Assembly: GCA_036675565.1 (NCBI GenBank)
Contig: JAKFER010000170.1
Span: 1-27,715 of the forward strand
Direction: 5' to 3'
Length of the DNA stretch: 27,715 bases
Origin: JACCYQ01 sp036675565
Lineage (GTDB): Bacteria > Bacteroidota > Bacteroidia > Chitinophagales > Chitinophagaceae
Made by a program: the position numbers and the translations under genes. Below the pieces are notes generated by a model. The model saw only the letters and a list, made by a program, of their open reading frames with translations, searched no databases and had not been told where the DNA came from. The first letter of the stretch is position 1; the number at the start of each line of letters is the position of its first letter. Below, in pieces: positions 1-7,695 of this stretch.

Positions 1-672
1 GTTGTAATCCACTACATGAAAAGAACTATGGTCAGGGCGAAAGTGATTCCTTAATGTAGTGTTGGCATGCGTCACTGCAACATGATAAAATGAAGAATCA
101 TTGGTTTGCCTGAAAGCATACATCAGTAATTCGAGGTTCATCATGTTATCAATGATCACGAGAAAATTAGAAGGCCCTGAATTCCAGGAACGGATACAAC
201 CTACAACCGGGTTAAACCGGCTGCTTAATGAACGGGCGCTGTTGATTAAAACAGTGTCGTAGCGATGATCGCCCGCAATGATATTGGCATTACCAAAACT
301 GCAGTACATCATAAAGCCAAGATCATGGGTATTTTTATTGAACTGCTCTTTCTCTAATACATTTAATTTTTGCAAACCCTCATTTAATAAGTTGTTGTTA
401 TTTGAAAATTGATAGAGATAAAATAAGGTACCCGGATAAAAACCACTTACCCACCCATCTGAAGGTGTAGTTAACAATTTACCCTTTTCAAAAGTCCTTG
501 GTAATTGATTAACCGGTGTAGCCTTCATCAACAATTGGTATTGGTCTGCAGATTGAGCTAACACCTGGTTTAAACTTTTTACCAGTTCAGGATCTGTTGG
601 CCTGTTTAATTTATTTTGAGAAGTACAACCGCATAAACAATAACAAAATGTAAGGAGCAATAACAATCGCAT
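1..672 (-). CDS. GH88 unsaturated glucuronyl hydrolase, lipoprotein (partial, C-terminus outside window)
   Basis: The frame is open from an ATG at 672 down to the left edge, giving the first 224 residues. Residues 1-16 form a lipoprotein signal (hydrophobic run then LCGC, lipid-bearing Cys16), so the enzyme is probably anchored in the periplasm or on the outer membrane. The rest resembles family GH88, which hydrates and removes 4,5-unsaturated uronic acids from oligosaccharides released by polysaccharide lyases. The block WVSGFYPGTLFYLY lies at 74-87. THDLGF (Asp117) and IIDNMMNLELL (Asp175) match the regions of the two catalytic aspartates of the family. It is divergent from the GH92 gene, with 192 bp between them. 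The catalytic (alpha/alpha)6 barrel is cut, so completeness cannot be judged. GH105 is a related alternative, but the motif spacing favours GH88. Confidence 0.85.
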   Translation of the reverse strand, partial: MRLLLLLTFCYCLCGCTSQNKLNRPTDPELVKSLNQVLAQSADQYQLLMKATPVNQLPRTFEKGKLLTTPSDGWVSGFYPGTLFYLYQFSNNNNLLNEGLQKLNVLEKEQFNKNTHDLGFMMYCSFGNANIIAGDHRYDTVLINSARSLSSRFNPVVGCIRSWNSGPSNFLVIIDNMMNLELLMYAFRQTNDSSFYHVAVTHANTTLRNHFRPDHSSFHVVDYN

Positions 673-713
673 AAAAATTAATTTCAATAGTGAAGAAGAC
701 CTGCCTGGCTATA

Positions 714-721
714 CAAATATG
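714..721 (-). promoter_or_regulatory. Possible -7 box of the GH88 gene
   Basis: CATATTTG on the minus strand matches the Bacteroidota -7 consensus TAnnTTTG at every fixed position but the first. It lies about 42 bases upstream of the GH88 ATG in the 192-bp divergent spacer. No clear -33 element was found. Confidence 0.3.
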
Positions 722-864
722 AAAATTTAAATCCAGTCTTGCATGGAAGTTGTTATTTATCCAATGGACTATTTCATGAAACTGTCCGTTAAATCATAAG
801 ATATAAGTTGATTCGAAATACTTTTAAAAACACGATCTTGTTCTTTTAAAAAATTGTAATTGAG

Positions 865-3144
865 ATGATGAAGAAAATTATGCTGTTAGTCTTATGTTTT
901 TGGCAGACTGTTTCGGCGCAATTTGTACAATCCATTACCGATCCTGTTGAATATGTAAATACGCTGATGGGTTCTGATTCAAAAGTGAGCCTGTCCAACG
1001 GTAATACATACCCTGCTATCGCATTGCCATGGGGAATGAATTTCTGGTCGCCCCAAACGAATGTAATGGGTCATGGGTGGATGTACCAGTACAGTGCTGA
1101 CAAGATCAGGGGGTTTAAACAAACACACCAGCCATCGCCGTGGATGAATGACTATGGACAATTTTCTATTATGCCCGTAACATCTCATATGGTATTTGAC
1201 CAGGATAAAAGAGCCAGTTGGTTTTCGCACAAAACAGAAACAGCTAAGCCTTATTATTACAGTGTTTATCTAGCGGATGCTGATGTAACCGCAGAAATTA
1301 CACCCACTGAAAGGGCTGCCCAATTGCAGTTTACTTACCCCGCTAATGACAGTTCCTTTATTGTGGTTGATGCTTTTGATAAAGGTTCACATATTGAGAT
1401 CATTCCTGCTGAAAATAAAATTATTGGATATACCACCAAAAACAGTGGAGGCGTTCCGGATAATTTTAAAAATTACTTTGTGCTTGTATTCAACAAACCA
1501 TTTTCAGTTGCACATACATGGTATAATCAAACCCTGGCAAAGGATACGCTTACCTATACCGCCGATCATGTAGGCGCAGTGGTTGGATTTAAAACTAAAA
1601 AGGGGGAAAAGATCACCGTTAAAACAGCCTCTTCATTTATCAGTTTTGAACAGGCTGAACTAAACCTGTCCAGGGAAATTGGCGATGATCCATTTATCGT
1701 GACAAAAGAAAAAGCAAAGGCCGCCTGGAATAAAGAATTAAACAGGATAAAAGTAGAAGGTGGAAATATGGAACAAGTCAAAACTTTTTATTCATGTCTA
1801 TACCGGGTGCTTTTATTTCCCAGGAAATTTTATGAATTCAATGCTGAAAATGAAATGGTCCATTACAGCCCATACAATGGCGAGGTGAAACCAGGTTATA
1901 TGTTTACGGATAATGGTTTCTGGGATACATTCAGGGCTGTGTTTCCATTTTTCACAATCATGTACCCTGAATTCAGCAGCCAGGTAATGAGCGGTTTGGC
2001 CAATGCATACCGCGAAGGGGGTTGGTTACCAGAATGGGCAAGCCCTGGTTTAAGGAATGTCATGATAGGTTCTAATTCTGCCTCAATCATTGCGGAATCT
2101 TATGTGAAAGGAATTCCAAATAAAGAGATAGAAATTCTATATGAAGCACTCATGAAGAATGCATCAAATGAAGGCCCGTTGACAGCAGTAGGACGCAAAG
2201 GTGTAAACTACTACAATAGCCTGGGCTATGTCCCCTATGATGTAAACATCAATGAAAATGCAGCAAGAACCCTGGAATATGCCTATGATGATTATGCGAT
2301 TTACCAGTTGGCTAAAAAGTTAAACAAACCCAAAGCAGAAATTAATTTGTTTCGGACCAGGTCCAATAATTATAAAAACTTATTTGATAAAGAAACAGGA
2401 CTGATGCGGGGGAAAAACAAGGATGGAAGTTTTGCCACTCCTTTCAATCCTTTTAAATGGGGCGATGCGTTTACTGAAGGAAACAGCTGGCATTATACAT
2501 GGAGTGTCTTTCATGATATTAAAGGTTTAGCAACCCTTATGGGCGGAACAGAGAAGTTTGCCCAGAAACTGGATTCAGTTTTTTTATTACCACCCATATT
2601 TGATGAAAGCTATTATGGCCAGGTGATCCATGAGATCCGGGAAATGCAGATCATGAATATGGGACAGTATGCACATGGCAACCAACCCATCCAGCATATG
2701 ATTTACCTGTATAATTATGCCGGTCAGCCATGGAAAACCCAATATCATATAAGGGATGTGATGAACAAATTATACCAACCCACACCCGATGGTTATTGTG
2801 GTGATGAAGACAATGGCCAGACCAGTGCCTGGTATATATTTTCAGCCATGGGTTTTTACCCGGTTTGTCCTGTAAATGATGAATATGTATTGGGTGCACC
2901 AATTTTCCAAAAGATCACACTTGCATTACAGAATGGAAAAACTTTTATTATAAAAGCGCCTGCAAACAGCAATGAAAATAAATACGTAAGCAAAATTTCA
3001 TTAAATAATAAAGTCACCAACCTGAATTATATAAAGCATGAAGACTTGATGAGAGGCGGAAGTCTTTTATTTGAAATGCAGGATAAACCTGATAAAATCA
3101 GGGGGACAAAAGAAAGCGCATTTCCTTCTTCATTGTCAGATTAA
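865..3144 (+). CDS. GH92 family alpha-mannosidase, secreted
   Basis: This 759-residue protein starts with a cleavable signal peptide (about residues 1-19, ending VSA before QF), so it acts in the periplasm or outside. Its length and motifs fit GH92, the calcium-dependent exo-alpha-mannosidases that trim mannose from N-glycans and fungal mannans. The N-terminal beta domain begins with YVNTLMGSDSK and has the typical stretches YPAIALPWGMNFW and GFKQTHQPSPWM. The C-terminal (alpha/alpha)6 domain has EGNSWHYTW with the probable general acid Glu538. It also has GDEDNGQTSAWYIFSAMG, with Asp647 and Asp649 in the place of the catalytic base pair. Two ATGs are adjacent (865 and 868), and either could start the gene. 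It is divergent from GH88 and no SusC/SusD pair is next to it, unlike a classical polysaccharide utilisation locus. The exact linkage specificity cannot be told from sequence alone. Confidence 0.95.
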   Translation: MMKKIMLLVLCFWQTVSAQFVQSITDPVEYVNTLMGSDSKVSLSNGNTYPAIALPWGMNFWSPQTNVMGHGWMYQYSADKIRGFKQTHQPSPWMNDYGQFSIMPVTSHMVFDQDKRASWFSHKTETAKPYYYSVYLADADVTAEITPTERAAQLQFTYPANDSSFIVVDAFDKGSHIEIIPAENKIIGYTTKNSGGVPDNFKNYFVLVFNKPFSVAHTWYNQTLAKDTLTYTADHVGAVVGFKTKKGEKITVKTASSFISFEQAELNLSREIGDDPFIVTKEKAKAAWNKELNRIKVEGGNMEQVKTFYSCLYRVLLFPRKFYEFNAENEMVHYSPYNGEVKPGYMFTDNGFWDTFRAVFPFFTIMYPEFSSQVMSGLANAYREGGWLPEWASPGLRNVMIGSNSASIIAESYVKGIPNKEIEILYEALMKNASNEGPLTAVGRKGVNYYNSLGYVPYDVNINENAARTLEYAYDDYAIYQLAKKLNKPKAEINLFRTRSNNYKNLFDKETGLMRGKNKDGSFATPFNPFKWGDAFTEGNSWHYTWSVFHDIKGLATLMGGTEKFAQKLDSVFLLPPIFDESYYGQVIHEIREMQIMNMGQYAHGNQPIQHMIYLYNYAGQPWKTQYHIRDVMNKLYQPTPDGYCGDEDNGQTSAWYIFSAMGFYPVCPVNDEYVLGAPIFQKITLALQNGKTFIIKAPANSNENKYVSKISLNNKVTNLNYIKHEDLMRGGSLLFEMQDKPDKIRGTKESAFPSSLSD

Positions 3145-3342
3145 TAAACGAATTGGAAAGCATTACATCGTTTAAAAATTGATAACAGGGGTGTTTTTTC
3201 TGCAACTGCCCATGATACTTCGAAAGTGAAGTCATTATTTATTGCAGTAATAAACCTGGCACATTCCATAAAATAATCACTCGTCTATGAGGTTAAAAAA
3301 CGAGTTTAAAACGGTCAACGCTTTTTAGGCATTGACTATTGA

Positions 3343-3383
3343 CTAAACTCTAAACCCTAAACTCTAAACCTTAAACTTTAAAC
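3343..3383. repeat. Telomere-like heptamer array, CTAAACY units
   Basis: Six consecutive 7-bp units follow CTAAACT, CTAAACC, CTAAACT, CTAAACC, TTAAACT, TTAAAC without interruption. Just upstream are two copies of ATTGACT (3331-3344) and an inverted match, GAGTTTA at 3302-3308. The unit recurs at 19397-19480. TAA in the unit and TAG in its complement fall in all three frames of each strand within 21 bp, so the array closes every reading frame. Confidence 0.85.
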
Positions 3384-3426
3384 ACTTCTATTTTCCACTT
3401 TATGCTTCTTTTACCATTTTAAACTG

Positions 3427-3434
3427 TACCTTCG
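3427..3434 (+). promoter_or_regulatory. -7 box of the helicase gene
   Basis: TACCTTCG followed by CAGC fits the Bacteroidota -7 consensus TAnnTTTG with one mismatch. Transcription would start near 3440, giving a leader of about 130 bases before the TTG start at 3572. No convincing -33 TTTG was seen. Confidence 0.55.
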
Positions 3435-3514
3435 CAGCATTCATATACTCTCTCTAAGCAGACCCGGGATTCCCAAATGCTTCACCTGGTCATTTAATGA
3501 GCAGGATATTCAAT

Positions 3515-3542
3515 CAATCTTTACATACAATTTGGAAGATTG
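3515..3542 (+). promoter_or_regulatory. Stem-loop in the helicase 5' leader
   Basis: CAATCTT at 3515-3521 pairs exactly with AAGATTG at 3536-3542, leaving a 14-base loop. It sits 29 bases before the start codon in an AT-rich leader. A temperature- or protein-sensitive role is only a guess. A chance 7-bp stem in AT-rich DNA is possible. Confidence 0.3.
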
Positions 3543-3571
3543 TAATTCATTTAATTTAATTTTTATACGCA

Positions 3572-4819
3572 TTGTTATTCGAAGACTTACAGTTGATTGA
3601 GCCGCTTTTAAAAGCCCTCAAATCAGAAGGATATACACATCCTACACCCATACAACAGCAATCCATTCCGTTAGTTTTAAACCGCAAAGACCTTTTAGGT
3701 TGTGCCCAAACGGGTACCGGTAAAACAGCTGCATTTGCATTGCCCATTTTACAGATCCTGCACCAGGAAAAATGCTTGCAGCGTGGTCCACACCAGGTAA
3801 AAGCGTTGGTATTAACACCAACCCGTGAACTGGCCATCCAGATAGAAGAAAGTTTTAAAGCCTATGGTAAACACCTGGGATTAAAACATCTTGTGATCTT
3901 TGGTGGTGTTTCGCAGGTGCCACAGGTTAATGCATTGCGCAATGGTGTTGATATTTTAATAGCTACACCCGGCCGTTTACTCGACCTGATGAATCAACGT
4001 CATATCAGTTTGCAGCATATTAATCTTTTTGTATTGGATGAAGCTGACCGCATGCTTGACATGGGTTTTATTCACGACATCAAAAGGATCATCACCAAAT
4101 TACCCGCTAAAAGACAGACCTTATTTTTCTCTGCAACCATGCCACCGGAGATTGCTAAACTTTCTTCCAGTATTTTAAATAATCCTGAACGAGTAGAAGT
4201 AACGCCTGTTTCTTCCACGGTTGAAAAAATTGAACAGGGTATATTTCATGTTGGGAAGAATGACAAGCTTTCCCTCCTGTTACATGTTTTGGATGATAAA
4301 GCCATTCAATCGGCTTTGGTGTTTACACGAACCAAGCATGGCGCGGATAAAGTGGTAAAGCATTTGAACAGGGCCAATATTCATGCTGAAGCTATTCATG
4401 GCAATAAATCACAGAATGCCAGGCAACGGGCATTGACCATGTTTAAAAATGGCCAGTTAAAAGTATTGGTTGCAACAGACATTGCCGCAAGGGGCATTGA
4501 TGTAGATGACCTGTCACTGGTGATCAATTTTGAATTACCCAATGTTCCAGAAACTTATGTACACCGGATTGGTCGTACAGGGCGTGCAGGTGCCAGTGGC
4601 GTAGCTTTATCCTTTTGTGATGCAGAAGAAAAAGCATTTTTGAAAGATATTCAAAAACTGATTGCACGGAACCTGCCTGTAATTGTGGATCACCCATATC
4701 ATTTATCACCTACCAGCAGACCGGTTGTAAATACCAATACGGGAATGCGCAAACCGGCAGCCCATCAATCCTACAGAACGGAAAGAAGATGGACACCGAA
4801 CAGGCGTGTGAATAGTTAA
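3572..4819 (+). CDS. rhlE: DEAD-box ATP-dependent RNA helicase, RhlE-like
   Basis: This 415-residue protein unwinds RNA duplexes with ATP and probably helps ribosome assembly or RNA decay, especially in the cold. All core motifs are present in order: Q motif PTPIQQQSIP (24-33), motif I AQTGTGKT (45-52), Ia PTRELAIQ (83-90), Ib TPGR, II DEAD (156-159), III SAT (187-189), IV LVFTRTK, V TDIAARGID, and VI HRIGRTGR (331-338). The tail after residue 380 is short, basic and poorly conserved, as in RhlE and unlike DbpA or CsdA. The start is TTG at 3572: there is no in-frame ATG between the stop codon TAA at 3557 and the conserved N-terminus LFEDLQLIEPLL. A weak start plus a leader of about 130 bases suggests post-transcriptional control. 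A terminator follows at 4906-4940. The assignment among RhlE-like paralogues is less sure than the family. Confidence 0.93.
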   Translation: MLFEDLQLIEPLLKALKSEGYTHPTPIQQQSIPLVLNRKDLLGCAQTGTGKTAAFALPILQILHQEKCLQRGPHQVKALVLTPTRELAIQIEESFKAYGKHLGLKHLVIFGGVSQVPQVNALRNGVDILIATPGRLLDLMNQRHISLQHINLFVLDEADRMLDMGFIHDIKRIITKLPAKRQTLFFSATMPPEIAKLSSSILNNPERVEVTPVSSTVEKIEQGIFHVGKNDKLSLLLHVLDDKAIQSALVFTRTKHGADKVVKHLNRANIHAEAIHGNKSQNARQRALTMFKNGQLKVLVATDIAARGIDVDDLSLVINFELPNVPETYVHRIGRTGRAGASGVALSFCDAEEKAFLKDIQKLIARNLPVIVDHPYHLSPTSRPVVNTNTGMRKPAAHQSYRTERRWTPNRRVNS

Positions 4820-4826
4820 TTAATTA

Positions 4827-4900
4827 AAAATGAAAAAATCAAAATGTAAAAATTAGGAACACCTGTTTTTACTTTTGCATTTTAAATTTTGCATTTTACA
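4827..4900. repeat. Mirrored A/T heptamer array (AAAATGN left, TTTTGCA right)
   Basis: Left arm 4827-4854 is four 7-bp units: AAAATGA, AAAAATC, AAAATGT, AAAAATT. After 11 bases, right arm 4866-4900 is five units: TTTTTAC, TTTTGCA, TTTTAAA, TTTTGCA, TTTTACA. The right arm is roughly the reverse complement of the left. It lies 8 bases after the helicase stop and directly before its terminator. The period and mirrored layout match the CTAAAC-type arrays elsewhere in the window although the unit differs. Confidence 0.65.
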
Positions 4901-4905
4901 TTATT

Positions 4906-4940
4906 AAATTCCTTTTGCTTTGGTAAAAGGAATTTTTTTT
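4906..4940 (+). terminator. Rho-independent terminator of the helicase gene
   Basis: An 11-bp perfect stem (AAATTCCTTTT with AAAAGGAATTT) encloses an 8-base loop and is followed by a run of eight T (4933-4940). The orientation fits transcription on the plus strand. Confidence 0.85.
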
Positions 4941-5034
4941 GATAAAATCAATAAATGCAGGGACCTGGCGTTATTTGCATTCACCAGTTAAAATAAGCTC
5001 CGTTTAAATGAAAACCGGTTATAAATATCCATCC

Positions 5035-5880
5035 ATGAAAACAAATTTGATGGCATGCCTGATGTTAAGCATGCTTTTTTCGTGCAAAGAAAACCAGGAG
5101 GTAGCTAAAGAAGCCGAAACAACACCAATTGAAAATGCCACTGAAATTAAAAAAGATACCATACAGACAATAGCTGATGCTGCAACCATAATGGCCAGGC
5201 CGCAGGTTCCCATTCTTTGTTACCACGATATCCGGCCGATAAAAGCAAATGCCAGTGCCAATGCAAAAGTGTATACTGTTACCCCGGAAGCTTTTGCGGA
5301 TCAAATGAAAACTTTATCGGATAGCGGTTATCAAACCATATTACCAGCCGACTTGTATAATTATCTTGCCTTTGGGAAACCTTTGCCCCCCAAACCCATT
5401 ATGCTGACTTTTGACGATACAGACCTGGACCAGTTTGAAATTGGAGCTGCAGAAATGAGAAAATATAATTTTAAGGGCGTTTATTTTATCATGACGATAT
5501 CTATTGGTCGTGACCGTTATATGAGCCGGGAACAGATCAAACAATTATCAGATGAAGGCCATGCCATTGAAGGACATACCTGGGATCATCACAGGGTTAC
5601 CAAATATACCCCGGAAGACTGGGATAAACAAGTAACCGGTGCTCACAAAACCATTGAAGATATCACCGGGAAGAAAGTGGAATATTTCGCCTATCCATTT
5701 GGGTTATGGAACAAAGAAGCTTTTGCTCCATTAAAAGAAAGAGATATTAAAATGGCTTTCCAATTATCAACCAAAAGAGACAGTACGGAACCGCTTTACA
5801 CAGTCCGCCGGATGATCGTTTCCGGAAACTGGAGTACACAAGGCATGCTGCAATCGATGAAGGCGACATTCAATAAATAG
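5035..5880 (+). CDS. Polysaccharide deacetylase (NodB/CE4 family), lipoprotein
   Basis: From ATG 5035 the product has 281 residues and begins with a classic lipoprotein signal ending LFSC (Cys17). An upstream in-frame ATG at 5008 would add nine polar residues and spoil this, so 5035 is preferred. Residues after the Cys (KENQE) are charged, as in Bacteroidota surface lipoproteins. The NodB fold removes acetyl groups from N-acetylated sugars in peptidoglycan, chitin or exopolysaccharide. Metal and catalytic residues are visible: TFDD (Asp127, Asp128) and EGHTWDHH (His181, His185, an HxxxH motif), then FAYPFG as the third motif. PILCYHDI near the mature N-terminus is also typical. The substrate is unknown. 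It stands alone, downstream of the helicase terminator. Confidence 0.9.
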   Translation: MKTNLMACLMLSMLFSCKENQEVAKEAETTPIENATEIKKDTIQTIADAATIMARPQVPILCYHDIRPIKANASANAKVYTVTPEAFADQMKTLSDSGYQTILPADLYNYLAFGKPLPPKPIMLTFDDTDLDQFEIGAAEMRKYNFKGVYFIMTISIGRDRYMSREQIKQLSDEGHAIEGHTWDHHRVTKYTPEDWDKQVTGAHKTIEDITGKKVEYFAYPFGLWNKEAFAPLKERDIKMAFQLSTKRDSTEPLYTVRRMIVSGNWSTQGMLQSMKATFNK

Positions 5881-5898
5881 AAAATTTTAAACCGGGAA

Positions 5899-6216
5899 TT
5901 AAATCTGGACCGCAGTTCCGCTGGCCACTACCATCAGCATACTGCCACCACTTCCTACGGTTTCAAAATCGAGGTCAATGGCCACAACGGCATTGGCACC
6001 CATAATCACTGCTTTTTGTTCCAGTTCCTTTAAGGCGTTCAGTCTTGCTTCTTCAATTACTTTTTCATAAGTACCACTCCGACCTCCTACAATATCACGG
6101 ATGCCGGCAAAAATGTCTTTGAAGATATTAGCGCCTATTATTGTTTCGGCAGTAACGATGCCCAGGTAATTTCGAATTGGCCTGCCCTCAATGGTATTGG
6201 TTGTGGTGAGTAACAT
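5899..6216 (-). CDS. YbjQ/UPF0145 family protein
   Basis: This 105-residue cytosolic protein belongs to the YbjQ (UPF0145, 'heavy-metal-binding domain') family, whose function is not established. The N-terminus MLLTTTNTIEG, the stretch YLGIVTAETIIGANIFKD, the helix EEARLNALKELEQKA, and GANAVVAIDLDFETVG are all family hallmarks. Length equals the usual family length. Its start codon is preceded by only three bases and then the octamer array 6220-6251, so its leader is made of repeat DNA and no obvious ribosome-binding site is present. The desaturase gene lies upstream on the same strand with 106 bp between, so the two may be cotranscribed. Confidence 0.9.
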   Translation of the reverse strand: MLLTTTNTIEGRPIRNYLGIVTAETIIGANIFKDIFAGIRDIVGGRSGTYEKVIEEARLNALKELEQKAVIMGANAVVAIDLDFETVGSGGSMLMVVASGTAVQI

Positions 6217-6219
6217 AAA

Positions 6220-6325
6220 GTTTAGGTGTTTAGACGTTGCGTTGTTTAGCTTATTTCTACCAAAGAATTTTTTTGATTTTTAATTTTCAACCCATCAACA
6301 TATCAGCCATTCAACTTATCAACTA
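6220..6325. repeat. Mirrored octamer array (GTTTAGNN left, WTCAACNN right)
   Basis: Left arm 6220-6251 has four 8-bp units: GTTTAGGT, GTTTAGAC, GTTGCGTT, GTTTAGCT. After 34 bases the right arm 6286-6325 has five: TTCAACCC, ATCAACAT, ATCAGCCA, TTCAACTT, ATCAACTA. The array fills the spacer between two minus-strand genes, from 3 bases before the YbjQ start to inside the desaturase stop codon (6323-6325). The right-arm end is repeated nearly base for base at 17416-17431. Confidence 0.8.
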
Positions 6326-7300
6326 AACCCCTATCCATTTAAATGAATATTGTTTTTCCGGGATCTTGATTCTATCCGCAATCCTGCGCAATCTTGATGG
6401 TAAGCTCATTAAGTAGTCACGGGCTTTTTCAGCTTCATCAGTTAAACCATTCACTTTGTCAATACTCCATTCTTTTAAAAGAGATTCAAGTATTTCGATA
6501 TAATCAAAAGTGGTATATACATTGGTGCGCTGGGCAGCATCAGAAAAATGCGCAAATAGTTCGCCCTGGGGCTGACCAGATTCCCGCAACAAATGTGCAG
6601 GCATCACGATCTTCTTTTTCATCATATCATCAAAAGCCAGCATGATCTCGCTGGCGTCCATTTCAAAGATCATTTTAATAAAATGTGAGTATGCATTAGC
6701 ATGTCTCATTTCATCGGCAGCTATCACCCCGCAAATTTTAGCCAGCCTGGCATTGCCATTTTTCTTTGCGCCTGATGCTACCCGGCGGTGCGAAATATTA
6801 GTAGCCAATTCCTGGAAACTGGTATATACAAAATTCCTGTAAGGGTCACGACCTGTTCCAATATCAAATCCATCAGCCAATAAATATTGTGTGGATATTT
6901 CCATCTGGCGCATGTCAACCCTGCCAGATAAATACAAATATTTGTTCAACACATCTCCATGCCTGTTTTCTTCGGCTGTCCATGCTCTTACCCATTTTGA
7001 CCAGCCATTCCTGCTATACTGATCAATTCCTTCTACATCCATCAACCATGATTCATAAGTTGGTAATGCTTCTTCGGTAATGGTATCACCGATCAAAACA
7101 GCCCACAGGTCATAATCCATTTCCCTGGCCAATCCCTGGATTTCCTTCACTTCTTCAATAAAATTCTCATCTTTTGAATCAGGTAACAGGTCCGACGGTT
7201 GCCAGTTCTCTTCTATGGAGCGCAGGTACTTGGTCATCATTTCATCCATGGAAGGCTCCAGGGCCTTCATCACCTCTAACCGGGTATTGGGTATTGTCAT
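6323..7300 (-). CDS. Acyl-[acyl-carrier-protein] desaturase (ferritin-like diiron family)
   Basis: Using ATG at 7300 the enzyme has 325 residues. It belongs to the soluble stearoyl-ACP desaturase family, which puts a cis double bond into acyl-ACP with O2 and ferredoxin, setting membrane fluidity. The diiron ligands are visible on a four-helix bundle: Glu83 (PTYESWL), Glu110 and His114 (EENRH), Glu164 (SFQELATN), Glu197 and His200 (DEMRH). An in-frame TTG at 7333 would add 11 residues, but that TTG is part of the likely -7 box TACATTTG, so it is probably not translated; TIPNTRLEVMKALEP after ATG 7300 also reads as a natural N-terminus. The stop codon TAG lies within the 8-bp repeat array. The position of the double bond cannot be inferred. 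Confidence 0.92.
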   Translation of the reverse strand: MTIPNTRLEVMKALEPSMDEMMTKYLRSIEENWQPSDLLPDSKDENFIEEVKEIQGLAREMDYDLWAVLIGDTITEEALPTYESWLMDVEGIDQYSRNGWSKWVRAWTAEENRHGDVLNKYLYLSGRVDMRQMEISTQYLLADGFDIGTGRDPYRNFVYTSFQELATNISHRRVASGAKKNGNARLAKICGVIAADEMRHANAYSHFIKMIFEMDASEIMLAFDDMMKKKIVMPAHLLRESGQPQGELFAHFSDAAQRTNVYTTFDYIEILESLLKEWSIDKVNGLTDEAEKARDYLMSLPSRLRRIADRIKIPEKQYSFKWIGV

Positions 7301-7330
7301 TTTCAATTTGTTGTTCTCAGGTTTAGTTTG

Positions 7331-7338
7331 CAAATGTA
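7331..7338 (-). promoter_or_regulatory. -7 box of the desaturase gene
   Basis: TACATTTG on the minus strand is a full match to TAnnTTTG, 30 bases before ATG 7300. It decides the start, because the only longer in-frame start (TTG 7333) lies within it. Confidence 0.65.
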
Positions 7339-7624
7339 ATACCTAAAAGAGTTTACATGGATTCCAATTTTATAACTATCAACATTTACCTGCTTTAAAC
7401 AACGGCAAACAGGCCTTTGTTCAAAAGTCATACTCCTGCTCTTCAATCCATTAATTATACATAACGAAAGATTTAAGGATACTACACCGTTCAAATGTTT
7501 AGCATGATGATGTACCTGTAATGAATACCCGGTGTTCCGAATAAAAAAATTATGAATCCAATTGAAAATAATATTGGGACCGGTTATAAATTAAAATTCA
7601 TTGAATGACTGTTATCCCCGGAAT

Positions 7625-7644
7625 ATCATTTGCAAGCAAATGAT
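7625..7644. promoter_or_regulatory. 20-bp dyad, possible operator upstream of tamB
   Basis: ATCATTTGC and GCAAATGAT are perfect 9-base inverted arms with only AA between them. The spacing is too tight for a good RNA hairpin and there is no T tract, so a dimeric regulator's site is more likely than a terminator. It lies about 80 bases before the candidate tamB -7 box. Confidence 0.45.
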
Positions 7645-7695
7645 CACTAAAAATCTAAATTGCTTAAAGCTTTGTTGTAAATAGCGTTCGAATTT

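Larger units (their letters stand above)
3145..3571. other. Gene-free spacer between GH92 and the helicase
   Basis: I see no gene in these 427 bases. They hold a weak inverted repeat just after the GH92 stop (TAAACGA at 3145-3151 with TCGTTTA at 3168-3174), a small dyad at 3238-3254 without a T tract, the heptamer array at 3343-3383, a -7 box at 3427-3434, and a leader hairpin at 3515-3542. The last two belong to the helicase gene. Confidence 0.6.
7301..7695. other. Spacer between divergent desaturase and tamB
   Basis: There is no convincing gene in this 395-base AT-rich region; a 63-residue minus-strand frame here has no family features and overlaps the desaturase start. It holds the desaturase -7 box at 7331-7338 and a strong 20-bp dyad at 7625-7644. 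Confidence 0.6.

Noticed and set aside
3145..3174. Inverted repeat after the GH92 stop as a terminator
   Set aside because: The 7-bp AT-rich stem has a 16-base loop and no T tract after it, so termination is not supported.
7303..7494. A 63-residue minus-strand frame upstream of the desaturase
   Set aside because: It overlaps the desaturase promoter and start, has no recognisable features and its composition looks like noncoding DNA.
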